The notes beneath the pieces were generated by a model that was not told the origin of the DNA, did no database searches, and saw nothing but the letters and a program-made list of their open reading frames with translations. A stretch of DNA of 64,000 bases, taken from positions 186,001 to 250,000 of the forward strand of contig JAPDOI010000381.1 in the NCBI GenBank assembly GCA_029168955.1, read 5' to 3'. Shown piece by piece: positions 1-8,700 of the stretch (position 1 is its first letter; each line of letters begins with the position of its first letter). The stretch is from Aplectana chamaeleonis (Eukaryota > Nematoda > Chromadorea > Rhabditida > Cosmocercidae). A program made the position numbers and the translations under genes.

Positions 1-1440
1 TGCAGTGTTGTAGCCCGAACTTGGTCGGGTCCAGGGGCGGTTCCAGATTTCTTACTTTTCAGCGCTACTTTGACTTCGTGAGGGAGGAATCGGAGATGAA
101 TATGTCCAGCAGGTGGCGGCGGTGGGCCGTAGGAAGAATGGTAGAGATCATCATAAAACGACTTCACAGCTTCCACGGTCTCGGCTTCCGGGTCGAGGTG
201 GGAAACAAGGGGCGCTGCGGACTGGGGATTGTTGACGTTGTGTCGTAGTGTTACCAGACGTCGACGCCTGTAGACAACCTCCTGCCGACCGACACGTACT
301 CGATCTCTCTCAATGGCCTTTTGCAATATGGCAATATGCCGCTTTCTCAAATCTTCTTCAAGCGATTTTCTCACTAGTTTATACACTTCTGCATACTCTA
401 CTCTTCTTGTTGGAGAATCGCGCCCATATACCAATTGTTTGCGAAGAAGAAATAGCTGTCTTGTATGAGCTGAGATTCGAGGGGGAGCGGCTCTAAAAAC
501 GTAGCTTCATTCGTCGCGGTTTTGATAACGTTTGTTAGTTAGCCATACTCTTTATGAACATTATTGCTGGCTGGTCTGGTGTTGAGTAGCGCTTGTGCTC
601 GAGTTTTCAAGAGCTCTCTGTCCACAGTTCTTGTTTCACGAAATGGATGCATTCTTCTGGCTGTTTCGCGGAATCTTAGTTTGCAGCGAAGAAGCCTGTG
701 GTTGCTGCCAGCATGAACAGAAGTAAGCACTCCTACATCTCTCACTGCGTTAAAATCTCGAATTAACGCAAAGTCAATATCTTTCTCCAATCCAAGAGCT
801 TCGTTTCTCCATGTCCAGTGTAAACATGTTCTTTTTTGGAAAAATGAATTGGACAAGAATAGTCATCTCTCTTCACAAAATGCGTCTAAGATGCTTTCGC
901 AAGGGTTGCTCGGTTCAGCAGCAGGAATTCCAATAAAATTCTCACCAGGTTCTTGAGTGCTAGGTGTGGCATTGAAATCTATAACCATCGAATAGGCGCT
1001 GCTCCGTCTATCGATGATGCGAGCACGTTCTTCGAGAAAGTCTTCATACGCGGCGTACCCTGAGTGCGGTGCGTGGATTTGCAAGTTCTGCTTTCTGCTT
1101 TCGTTCTCTGCATCTTCACCACCAATTCGATTATACGTTCAGAATGGAAGAAGCACTCGCATCGCGGTTCGAGTGAAGAGGGAAGGCGAAATCCTACACC
1201 GGAGCTGGTCCTTTGAAATCTCCCACTGTAATAAACAGGATATCCTCTCCGTAAATCGATCTTTCCTCTTCCAGCAAGCGTCGTCTCTGACAAACCAATG
1301 ATATCGAAATTTAGCTCTTCCACGGAAGCTTCAAAATCGGCTAGCCTTTGCTCACTTGAGATTGATCTGACGTTGAGGGTGCAGGTACAAATACAATCTG
1401 CTGAGTTCCTTGGCGTACGGCCTACGCCAGCCAACGGCGT
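1..1440 (-). pseudogene. RTE-type non-LTR retrotransposon fragment, left copy (endonuclease and start of reverse transcriptase)
   Basis: Read leftwards, the frames give an AP-like endonuclease in pieces. Positions 1434-979 hold the start (CTLNVRSIS, then FDIIGLSE with the catalytic-type Glu, then SSGVGF). Positions 1084-863 hold IDFNAT in place of the usual GDFNA block. Positions 856-539 hold WTW, then GSNHRLL where functional enzymes have SDH, so the catalytic Asp is Asn. A stop after HKEYG (about 539) precedes a basic linker leading to TAPGPDQ, the reverse-transcriptase N-terminal block, at about 30. There are frameshifts near 1,085 and 860. A 1-bp deletion near 403 and a 1-bp insertion near 317 compensate each other relative to the right copy. 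The order endonuclease then reverse transcriptase, and the style of the motifs, fit the RTE clade. The element is dead and is cut by the window start. Confidence 0.8.
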
Positions 1441-1626
1441 ATTGGGCCGGTGTCTCGGCGTCCTTGCTTCCTAAGTTTGCGACGTCCTCGCTTGTTCTTG
1501 TCGTGAATTGGGGAGGAGAGGGCTGGTAGTTGTGACCGTGTTCGTCGTAGTGTGGTGTGGTGGCGGGGGTGGTAATGAAAATGTACAACCGGGCAACATA
1601 AAAACTACAGTAATTCTGTAGACATA
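1441..1626. other. Unassigned spacer between RTE fragment and Tc1-like end
   Basis: This short stretch includes a run rich in CCACC/GGTGG-type repeats near 1,555-1,575. It may be the 5' leader of the RTE copy. No independent gene is seen. Confidence 0.4.
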
Positions 1627-1668
1627 CAGTACCGTGCAAAAGTCTATTCGCGTGGCATTGCCGCGAAT
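1625..1668 (+). mobile_element. Tc1/mariner-like terminal repeat
   Basis: A TA dinucleotide (1625-1626) is followed by CAGTACCGTGCAAAAGTC (1627-1644), closely resembling the ends of Tc1/mariner-superfamily transposons that insert at TA. Just inside is a short hairpin with 7-bp arms (1646-1652 and 1662-1668). The opposite terminus is not found in this arm, so the element is probably truncated or scrambled by nested insertions. Confidence 0.55.
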
Positions 1669-2060
1669 AATGTGTTTATACATAACTTAGCTTGCCCTTA
1701 GCGCAACTTGATGAAACTTTAGCATGTTATGGGGCAACACAGCCCTTGCTTTACACATACACAAAACTGGTTTTTGAGCGTGCAGTTTTAAAATATGGAA
1801 TTTATTCATCATTTTGTGGTATTATCTCAAGTAAGGACTAGTCTCTCAAAACATGTCTATTACAAACCCAAACCCTTAGCAGTTATACGCCATTGGAAGG
1901 TCTTCGGAATTGTTGTATAGCTTTGTAAGAAAATAGTCTCGGTCGGAATTTTTCTGAAGACCGAAAATCGAACAGGTTGGAGTTAAATTTTGGAAATTCA
2001 CCCCTATAGAATTATTCACACCAGAACCATTACAAAATATGTGCTTCATAAGCTTTGACA

Positions 2061-2171
2061 AAGTACATCTGGAACATTAATTTCGCTATTTTTCGATAAC
2101 GTCAAAGAGGAGATACTTAATAGATGCAATATAACATAATTTTCTTTCGAATTTACTTCAAAAATTTTTTG
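2061..2171. repeat. Long target-site duplication, 5' copy (left arm)
   Basis: This is about 111 bp, starting AAGTACATCTGG and ending in a T-run plus G. It is repeated at 2578-2689 with a handful of differences. The two copies exactly bracket the LINE fragment. Confidence 0.7.
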
Positions 2172-2577
2172 TCAAGTTTGATCTAGTTATGGCTTTTAAA
2201 ATTCTGACCGGCAAGAAACCTGTCCAGTCCAACAAATTTTTCATGGTACATTCCTCAAGAACTAGAGGAGGTAGCGTGAAGCTCAGTGTAATCACAGCCA
2301 GATCCCAAATTAGAGCCAAGTTCTTCTCAAACAGAACTGTATCCGCTTTTCATACTATCATGAAAAGGAACAATATTCTTTCGCTCTCTCTAGCACAATT
2401 TAGACGGCTGGCGAGCAGCGCTTCTCAATCGGTGACGAAATAATCTTTTTTTTTATTGTTATCGCAGTTACAGAATGTTTCTTCTCAGGTATTCTTTATT
2501 GTTGTTCAAAGTTTATCAACTGTTTGGTGTGTTTTACGTGTGCCTTTGGCCACGTCTCAATAAATAAATAAATAAAA
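2172..2577 (+). pseudogene. 3' end of a CR1/L2-like non-LTR retrotransposon (C-terminal scrap plus tail), left copy
   Basis: The frame 2189-2443 encodes SRTRGGSVKL, then FFSNRTVSAF, then NNILSLSLAQFRR. This follows the pattern of C-terminal tails of CR1/L2/Jockey-type reverse transcriptases: a Thr-Arg-Gly block, FF..R...W/F, and LP..v.s....F+. The usual Trp of the W-N-x-L-P block is lost and there is a 1-bp difference from the right-arm copy just after HTIMK. About 130 bp of 3' UTR follows, ending in TAAATAAATAAATAAAAAA, a short-repeat tail typical of such LINEs. The fragment is heavily 5'-truncated and flanked by a long direct duplication, so it is a dead insertion. Confidence 0.6.
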
Positions 2578-2689
2578 AAGTACATCTGGAATATTAATTT
2601 CGCTCTTTCTCGATAACGTCAAAGAGGAGATACTTGATAGATGCAATATAACATAATTTTCTTTCGAATTTACTTCAAAAATTTTTTTG
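2578..2689. repeat. Long target-site duplication, 3' copy (left arm)
   Basis: This is the direct repeat of 2061-2171. It begins immediately after the LINE tail. Confidence 0.7.
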
Positions 2690-2830
2690 ATGAAGCTTAA
2701 TTTTTTCTAAGGTTGTACAACGTTTCCAAAGACCTTCGAATGGCTAATAACTACTACGGTTTTGGTATTGTATTAGCCATGTTTTAATAGCCCTATTCTG
2801 AGATAATTTCACTAAAATGATGAATAAATT

Positions 2831-3025
2831 GTGGTGCGTGCGAAGCGCGCATCTGATTTGGAAAAGGATTGCCTCTGCGCACAATCCTCATTCCAGAATT
2901 TCGGCTCGGAAGAAATCTTGAAACAAGGGACTTTCACAATGCATAGAGCAGTAAGGGTTCTCAGCATTGCACAAATTTCAGGAAAATCCGCACAGTGGGT
3001 CTCGAGATATTTAAAAAATTGCTAA
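2831..3025 (+). pseudogene. Possible Tc1/Tc3-like transposase N-terminal fragment, left copy
   Basis: A 64-codon open frame reads VRAKRASDLEK near its start and IAQISGKSAQWVSRYLKN near its end, then stops. A basic start, S-D-x-E-K, and a helix-turn-helix-like I-A-x-I-x-x-K-S ... V-x-x-Y-L-K-N resemble the first DNA-binding domain of Tc3-like transposases. The frame starts with GTG where a transposase would have ATG, and no catalytic DDE region follows. The resemblance is by eye only. The nearby Tc1-like terminus at 1627 supports the idea. The mirror copy is at 19,712-19,906. Confidence 0.3.
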
Positions 3026-3031
3026 TTTTAA

Positions 3032-3061
3032 AGTGTGTGTGTGTCAGTGTGTATGTGTGTC
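3032..3061. repeat. GT-rich microsatellite
   Basis: An imperfect GTGT run of about 30 bp. It is mirrored as CA repeats at 19,679-19,705. Confidence 0.8.
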
Positions 3062-3165
3062 TGAAGGAATTTAGTGATAAGAAGTTTGGTCGGTCTTTCA
3101 AGAGGAGTGGAGTGATAAAGTAATAAGACTTTTTAGAGTTCGATAGACGTTGTGCCTCAGGTCCT

Positions 3166-3188
3166 TCAGTGACCGTACGCTCCGTGTG
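3166..3188 (+). repeat. Array boundary motif M, left relic array
   Basis: A 23-bp motif with TCAGTGACCG at one end and CTCCGTGTG at the other. It sits at the edge of the relic 42-bp array. Its inverse sits at 5692-5714 with 21 of 23 bases the same, at the edge of the main left array. Confidence 0.75.
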
Positions 3189-3571
3189 CAGAACGCAAAT
3201 TAAAGAGCGCCAAGCGCTGTATAGAGTGGGCGGAACCCAAATGAGAGTGCGTAGGGCGCCGGAAAAAAAAGTAGGCGGGATCCAACTGGGAGTGCACAGA
3301 GCGCGAGAAAAAAATGGTCGGGACCCAAGTGTTGATGCGCAGAGCGCCGGGAAATGTGGACCGGACCCAATTGGAAGTGCACAGAGCGCCGAAAAAAATG
3401 AACGGAACTCAAGTGGGAGTGCGCAGGGCGTTGGGAAATGTTAACGGGACCCAACTTGGAATGCATAGAGCGCCAAGAAAAACTTTGTGGGACCCAGCTG
3501 AGAGAGCGCACGGCGCCGGGGAAAGTGGTCGGGACCCAAGTGGGAGAGCGCAGGGCGCTGGGGAAAGTAAC
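3189..3571 (+). repeat. Relic array of diverged 42-bp satellite, left arm
   Basis: About nine units keep the 42-bp period and the landmarks GGGACCCAA and GCGCCG, but with many substitutions and A-runs (for example AGCGCCGAAAAAAATG). The orientation is opposite to the main left array. These look like an older layer of the same family. Confidence 0.85.
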
Positions 3572-3581
3572 ATGTGTCCTG

Positions 3582-3832
3582 CAGTTCAACTGCGCATTGC
3601 CGTTCAGTCCGCAAAATGCACGCTGATTGCGAAAGCGTGCTGCGGCGCGGTTGCGAGTATCCTCAGACAGGGATGTGAGGTCACCCGAACAATTTTTGCC
3701 TTTGGCGCCCGGGTGATCCCACCGATCGGGTGATCCCACATCCTTGTCTGAGGAGACTCGCAACAGCGCCGCAGCACGCTTTCTCAATCAGCGTGCACTT
3801 TGCGGACTGAACGCCAATGCGCAGTTGAACTG
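3582..3832. mobile_element. Foldback/MITE-like element with 106-bp inverted repeats, left copy
   Basis: Arms 3582-3687 and 3727-3832 are each 106 bp, begin and end CAGTTCAACTG / CAGTTGAACTG, and are inverted copies with a few mismatches. A 39-bp loop lies between them. No coding capacity is seen. It abuts the end of the relic satellite. No clear short target duplication was identified. Confidence 0.8.
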
Positions 3833-3936
3833 TTTAGTGTCGAGCATGTGCGATGGGCAGAAAGGCCATAAACGGCCTGTTTTATTCTTCCTTCCTCTAA
3901 TGGAAATCTTCGCTAAAATAAAATGAAATTATATAG

Positions 3937-4415
3937 AAAAGGGTTCTCCCAAGCAAAAGTGTTTGGTTAGAGTTACAAATGTTTCAGCAAAAAGGGAACA
4001 ATAGGGAAGTAGAGAGTCTACTAAAAACGAGCAATGTCCTCCAAAGGCTAATTTTTTTCTCGACACTTCTAAACAGCGGATACAAACCCTTTTTTTACTT
4101 TACGAGGAAGCACTTTTGGCTCCATAAAGGACTCTGATTATGCCAGTGCCGATGAAATATATATGCATGTGTACCTAATAGTTATCATTAAAAGAGAAGA
4201 CGATGTCAAACTGGTTTTTGGAGACCATTGAACTCTTCCTTGTAAAATACCAAAACGGTTTGTTTCCGCGGTTTAGAAGTATCGACAAAGAAAATAGCTT
4301 TTGGAGGATATTGTTCGTTTTTAGTGGACTCTCCTCATTCCACTTCCCTATTGTTCCCTTTTTGCTGAAACGTTTGTAACTCTAACCAAACACTTTTGCT
4401 TGGGGGACCCCTTTT
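3937..4415. mobile_element. 479-bp foldback element with about 190-bp inverted repeats, left copy
   Basis: Positions 3937-4123 and 4220-4415 are inverted copies of each other. Both run inward from CCCAAGCAAAAGTGTTTGG, with a central spacer of about 96 bp. The interior is non-coding, consistent with a MITE-like non-autonomous DNA transposon. Confidence 0.75.
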
Positions 4416-4626
4416 TTACATGATTGTTCATTTTTTGTCAATATTGCGCAGTAATATCCCATGTAAGCTTTCAGAGATAGACCTCCTTTTCGACTCTACT
4501 AGTCCTTTTTCTGGGGTAACGAGATTCATTGACGTAAATATTTAGTTATCAAACTATTTCTGCCTCCCATACAAGTGTGAGAATAACACGAAGTGTCGCG
4601 AACGCGATGGGATTTATGATCACCTA

Positions 4627-4648
4627 GCACGATGCGAACGCATCGTGC
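4627..4648. other. Perfect 22-bp hairpin, left arm
   Basis: The sequence is GCACGATGCG, two A bases, then CGCATCGTGC: a 10-bp perfect stem. It is conserved in the right arm at 18,093-18,114. Confidence 0.85.
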
Positions 4649-5463
4649 ATGGACCTACCCACGAGTATGATAACCCTGGAGAGCGGTGTGGCCAACACCT
4701 AGAAAAATCTCACTAGATCCCTGGTTCCCCGGCCCACTATCGCTACGCATCGATGGCTACTATGCATCCGTCAGCTCGCCCCTTTACCCCAAGGTTATCT
4801 CGCAACCTGCTCCCCTCAAGCAGGCGGAGTCCTCGCGTTCACTAGGGATCACTTTGTCCACTAACCTGGGACAGCCGCACTAGCAAGCCACGTAACCCAA
4901 CCAACATGTATGGGGGCCCATGGGGGGATAGTCCCCGCGTAGTACCAGCGTAATAGCACAACAACACAAGCCAACCATACTAACACCGATATAACAGCGC
5001 TATATGAACACCAACACAAGTACAAGGTACACAGTGGTAAGTTATAACCCTTTATCCTTATGGCACTAACACCTAAAGGTATCTACTGGGTTTGCCTTAC
5101 AGTTAATGGTTCAATTGGCTCACATTCCACAGCGCGTAGTAGATAGCGTAGTCTACCATGCCGTAATATACATTGCGTAGTACGTGGTGGCGTAGTATCG
5201 CACCTCTCCCACTAGTCAACCGCACATCCATAGCGGTGACTATTGCCAGAAGCCGTTGGGCCTCCACCAACCTCCAGGTCGCTCGGTCTGGGCCGAGCTG
5301 GCGCCCAGATGCAGGCTTCCTCAGGAGCCAAAGCTGTTGGGGACGGAGCCCTAGGTTCCGGGGTCTCCCGGTAGGCCATCGCTGCCAGAGCAGCGCAGTA
5401 CCAATGGGTACTGTAGGCCAACGCCATCCGGCGCCGGGCATACCACTGAGCCGAGGGCAGCCG

Positions 5464-5497
5464 CCTTATATAGGCAGCGCGGAGGAAGGGGGCGGGG
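5464..5497 (-). promoter_or_regulatory. TATA box and GC box, left arm, firing toward position 1
   Basis: On the minus strand CTATATAAGGCGG lies at 5474-5462, with a CCCCGCCCCC-type GC box about 14 bp upstream (5488-5497). The spacing suits an RNA polymerase II core promoter. Transcription would run away from the satellite array. Confidence 0.5.
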
Positions 5498-5660
5498 CAC
5501 CGCGGCTGGCGCGGGCATGCCCCGCCTCCAGGCGCCTGGCGTATCGGTAGACACCCAAGATTTTCTCATAGAAATGAGTGTTAAATCTGATAAAAGATTG
5601 ATAGTGTTTAGAACGGTGGTTCATTTCATTTCTGACTTGAATCTTGAGTGCCCTCTCGGA

Positions 5661-5714
5661 GCATACGGTCACTGAGCATACGGTCACTGACCACACGGAG
5701 CTTGCGGTCACTGA
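5661..5714 (-). repeat. Array boundary motif M and 15-bp tandem repeats, left main array
   Basis: Two tandem copies of GCATACGGTCACTGA (5661-5690) are followed by the 23-bp motif M in reverse (5692-5714). The satellite begins immediately after. Confidence 0.8.
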
Positions 5715-8700
5715 ACTTCCACGGCCCCTCGCGCACTTACAGTCGGGTCCCGCACACTTTCACGGCGCTTGACGCACTTCCAGTTTGGTCCACACACATT
5801 CTCCGGCGCCTGGCGTAATTCCAGTTTGGTCCCACCCTTTCCCCGGCGCTTGCCGCACTCACAGTTGGGTCCCACAGACTTTCCAGAGCGCTTGACGCAC
5901 CTCAGTTTCCTCGGCGCTTGGCGCACTTCCAGTTTGGTCCCACACACTTTCCACGGCGTTTGGCACACTTCCAATTTGGTCCCTCACACTTTATACGGCG
6001 CTTGGCGCATTTCCAGTTTGGTCCTACACACTTTTCCCGGCTCTTGGCGCACACCCAGTCGGGTCCCACACACTTTATACGGCGCCTGGCGCACTTCCAG
6101 TTTGGTCCCACACACTTTCCACGGCGTTTGGCACACTTCCAATTTGGTCCCACACACCTTCTTCGGCGTTCGGTGCACTCACAGTTGAGTCCCACACACT
6201 TTCCGCGGCGCTTGGCGCACTCATAGTTGGGTCCCTCACACTTTACCCAGCGCGTGGCGCACACCCAGTCGGGTCCCACACACTTTATACGGCGCCTGGC
6301 GCACTTCCAGTTTGGTCCCACACACTTTCCACGGCGTTTGGCACACTTCCAATTTGGTCCCACACACTTTCCCCGGCGTTTGGCGCCCTCACAGTTGGGT
6401 CCCACACACTTTCCTCGGCATTTGGCGCACTTCCAGTTTGGTCCCACACACCTTCTTCGGCGTTCGGTGCACTCACAGTTGAGTCCCACACACTTTCCGC
6501 GGCGCTTGGCGCACTCATAGTTGGGTCCCTCACACTTTACCCAGCGCGTGGCGCACACCCAGTCGGGTCCCACAAACTTTATACGGCGCTTGACGCACTT
6601 CCAGTTTGGTCCCACACACATTATACGGCGCTTGGCGCATTTCCAGTTTGGTCCCACACACTTTCCACGGCGTTTGGCACACTTCCAATTTGGTCCCACA
6701 CACCTTCTTCGGCGTTCGGTGGACTCACAGTTGAGTCCCACACACTTTCCGCGGCGCTTGGCGCACTCATAGTTGGGTCCCTCACACTTTACCCAGCGCG
6801 TGGCGCACACCCAGTCGGGTCCCACACACTTTATACGGCGCTTCGCGCATTTCCAATCTGGCCCCACACACTTTCCCCGGCGTTTGGCGCCCTCACAGTT
6901 GGGTCCCACACACTTTCCTCGGCATTTGGCGCACTTCCAGTTTGGTCCCACACACCTTCTTCGGCGTTCGGTGCACTCACAGTTGAGTCCCACACACTTT
7001 CCGCGGCGCTTGGCGCACTCATAGTTGGGTCCCTCACACTTTACCCAGCGCGTGGCGCACACCCAGTCGGGTCCCACACACTTTATTCGACGCTTGGCGC
7101 ATTTCCAATTTGGCCCCACACACTTTATACGGCGCTTGGCGCACTTCCAGTTTGGTCCCACACACTTTCCACGGCGTTTGGCACACTTCCAATTTGGTCC
7201 CACACACCTTCTTCGGCGTTCGGTGCACTCACAGTTGAGTCCCACACACTTTCCGCGGCGCTTGGCGCACTCATAGTTGGGTCCCTCACACTTTACCCAG
7301 CGCGTGGCGCACACCCAGTCGGGTCCCACACACTTTATACGGCGCTTGGCGCACTTCCAATTTGGCCCCACACACTTTCCCCGGCGCTTGGCGCACTCAC
7401 AATTGGATCCCATACACTTTCCACGGCGCTTGGAGCACTCATAGTTGGGTCCCTCAAACTTTACCCAGCGCGTGGCGCACACCCAGTCGGGTCCCACACA
7501 CTTTATACGGCGCTTGGCGCATTTCCAATTTGGCCCCACACACTTTCCCCGGCGTTTGGCGCCCTCACAGTTGGGTCCCACACACTTTCCTCGGCATTTG
7601 GCGCACTTCCAGTTTGGTCCCACACACTTCCCCCCTGCGTTTGATGCACTCACAGTTGAGTCCCACACACTCTATACGGCGCTTGGCGCACTTCCAGTTT
7701 GGTCCCACACACTTTATACGGCGCTTGGCGCATTTCCAATTTGGCCCCACACACTTTACACGGCGTTTGGCGAACTTCCAATTTGGTTCCACACACATTC
7801 CCCGGTGTTCGGTGCACTCACAGTTGAGTCCCACACATTTTCCGCGGCGCTTGGCGCACTCATAGTTGGGTCCCTCACACTTTACCCAGCGCGTGGCGCA
7901 CACCCAGTTGGGTCCCACACACTTTATACGGCGCTTGGCGCACTTCCAGTTTGGTCCCACACACTTTCCACGGCGTTTGGCACACTTCCAATTTGGTCCC
8001 ACACACCTTCTTCGGCGTTCGGTGCACTCACAGTTGAGTCCCACACACTCTATACGGCGCTTGGCGCACTTCCAGTTTGGTCCCACACACTTTCCCCGGC
8101 GCTTGGCGCACTCACAATTGGATCCCATACACTTTCCACGGCGCTTGGCGCACTCATAGTTGGGTCCCTCAAACTTTACCCAGCGCGTGGCGCACACCCA
8201 GTCGGGTCCCACACATTTATTCGGCGCTTGGCGCATTTCCAATTTGGCTCCACACACTTTACACGGCGTTTGGCGAACTTCCAATTTGGTTCCACACACA
8301 TTCCCCGGTGTTCGGTGCACTCACAGTTGAGTCCCACACATTTTCCGCGGCGCTTGGCGCACTCATAGTTGGGTCCCTCAAACTTTACCCAGCGCGTGGC
8401 GCACACCCAGTCGGGTCCCACACATTTATTCGGCGCTTGGCGCATTTCCAATTTGGCTCCACACACTTTACACGGCGTTTGGCGAACTTCCAATTTGGTT
8501 CCACACACATTCCCCGGTGTTCGGTGCACTCACAGTTGAGTCCCACACATTTTCCGCGGCGCTTGGCGCACTCATAGTTGGGTCCCTCACACTTTACCCA
8601 GCGCGTGGCGCACACCCAGTCGGGTCCCACACACTTTATACGGCGCTTGGCGCACTTCCAGTTTGGTCCCACACACTTTCCACGGCGTTTGGGGCACTTC

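Larger units (their letters stand above)
1799..2830. mobile_element. Element with about 135-bp terminal inverted repeats, interrupted by a LINE
   Basis: Positions 1799-1936 and 2695-2830 are inverted copies of each other, both ending outward in AATTTATTCATCAT, with roughly 70-75% identity by eye. The interior is AT-rich and has no coding capacity of its own. A LINE 3' fragment with its target duplication occupies 2061-2689. It is best read as a non-autonomous DNA transposon or part of the surrounding Tc-like element. Confidence 0.6.
4416..5660 (-). other. Unassigned GC-rich block with promoter-like features, left arm
   Basis: No recognised gene is seen. The block contains a perfect 22-bp hairpin (4627-4648) and a GC box plus TATA box on the minus strand (5464-5497). 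One 112-codon open frame (5441-5103, minus) begins about 30 bp downstream of the TATA box and has no recognisable domain. Its right-arm mate is frameshifted by one base, which argues against a conserved protein. The block could be an LTR or the 5' regulatory part of a transposon, but no matching second LTR or primer-binding site was found. Confidence 0.5.

Noticed and set aside
21..496. Plus-strand open frames of 75 and 82 codons at the window start
   Set aside because: They lie antisense to the RTE linker and reverse-transcriptase start, and match no recognisable protein.
5103..5441. 112-residue protein downstream of the left TATA box
   Set aside because: No domain is seen, the start lies at the expected transcription start, and the mirror copy is frameshifted.
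4416..5660. Ribosomal RNA or tRNA gene in the GC-rich block
   Set aside because: No recognisable rRNA core sequence and no A/B-box tRNA arrangement could be identified by eye.
4416..5660. Solo LTR
   Set aside because: Promoter boxes fit, but no TG..CA bounded ends with a target duplication and no primer-binding site were found, so it is left unassigned.
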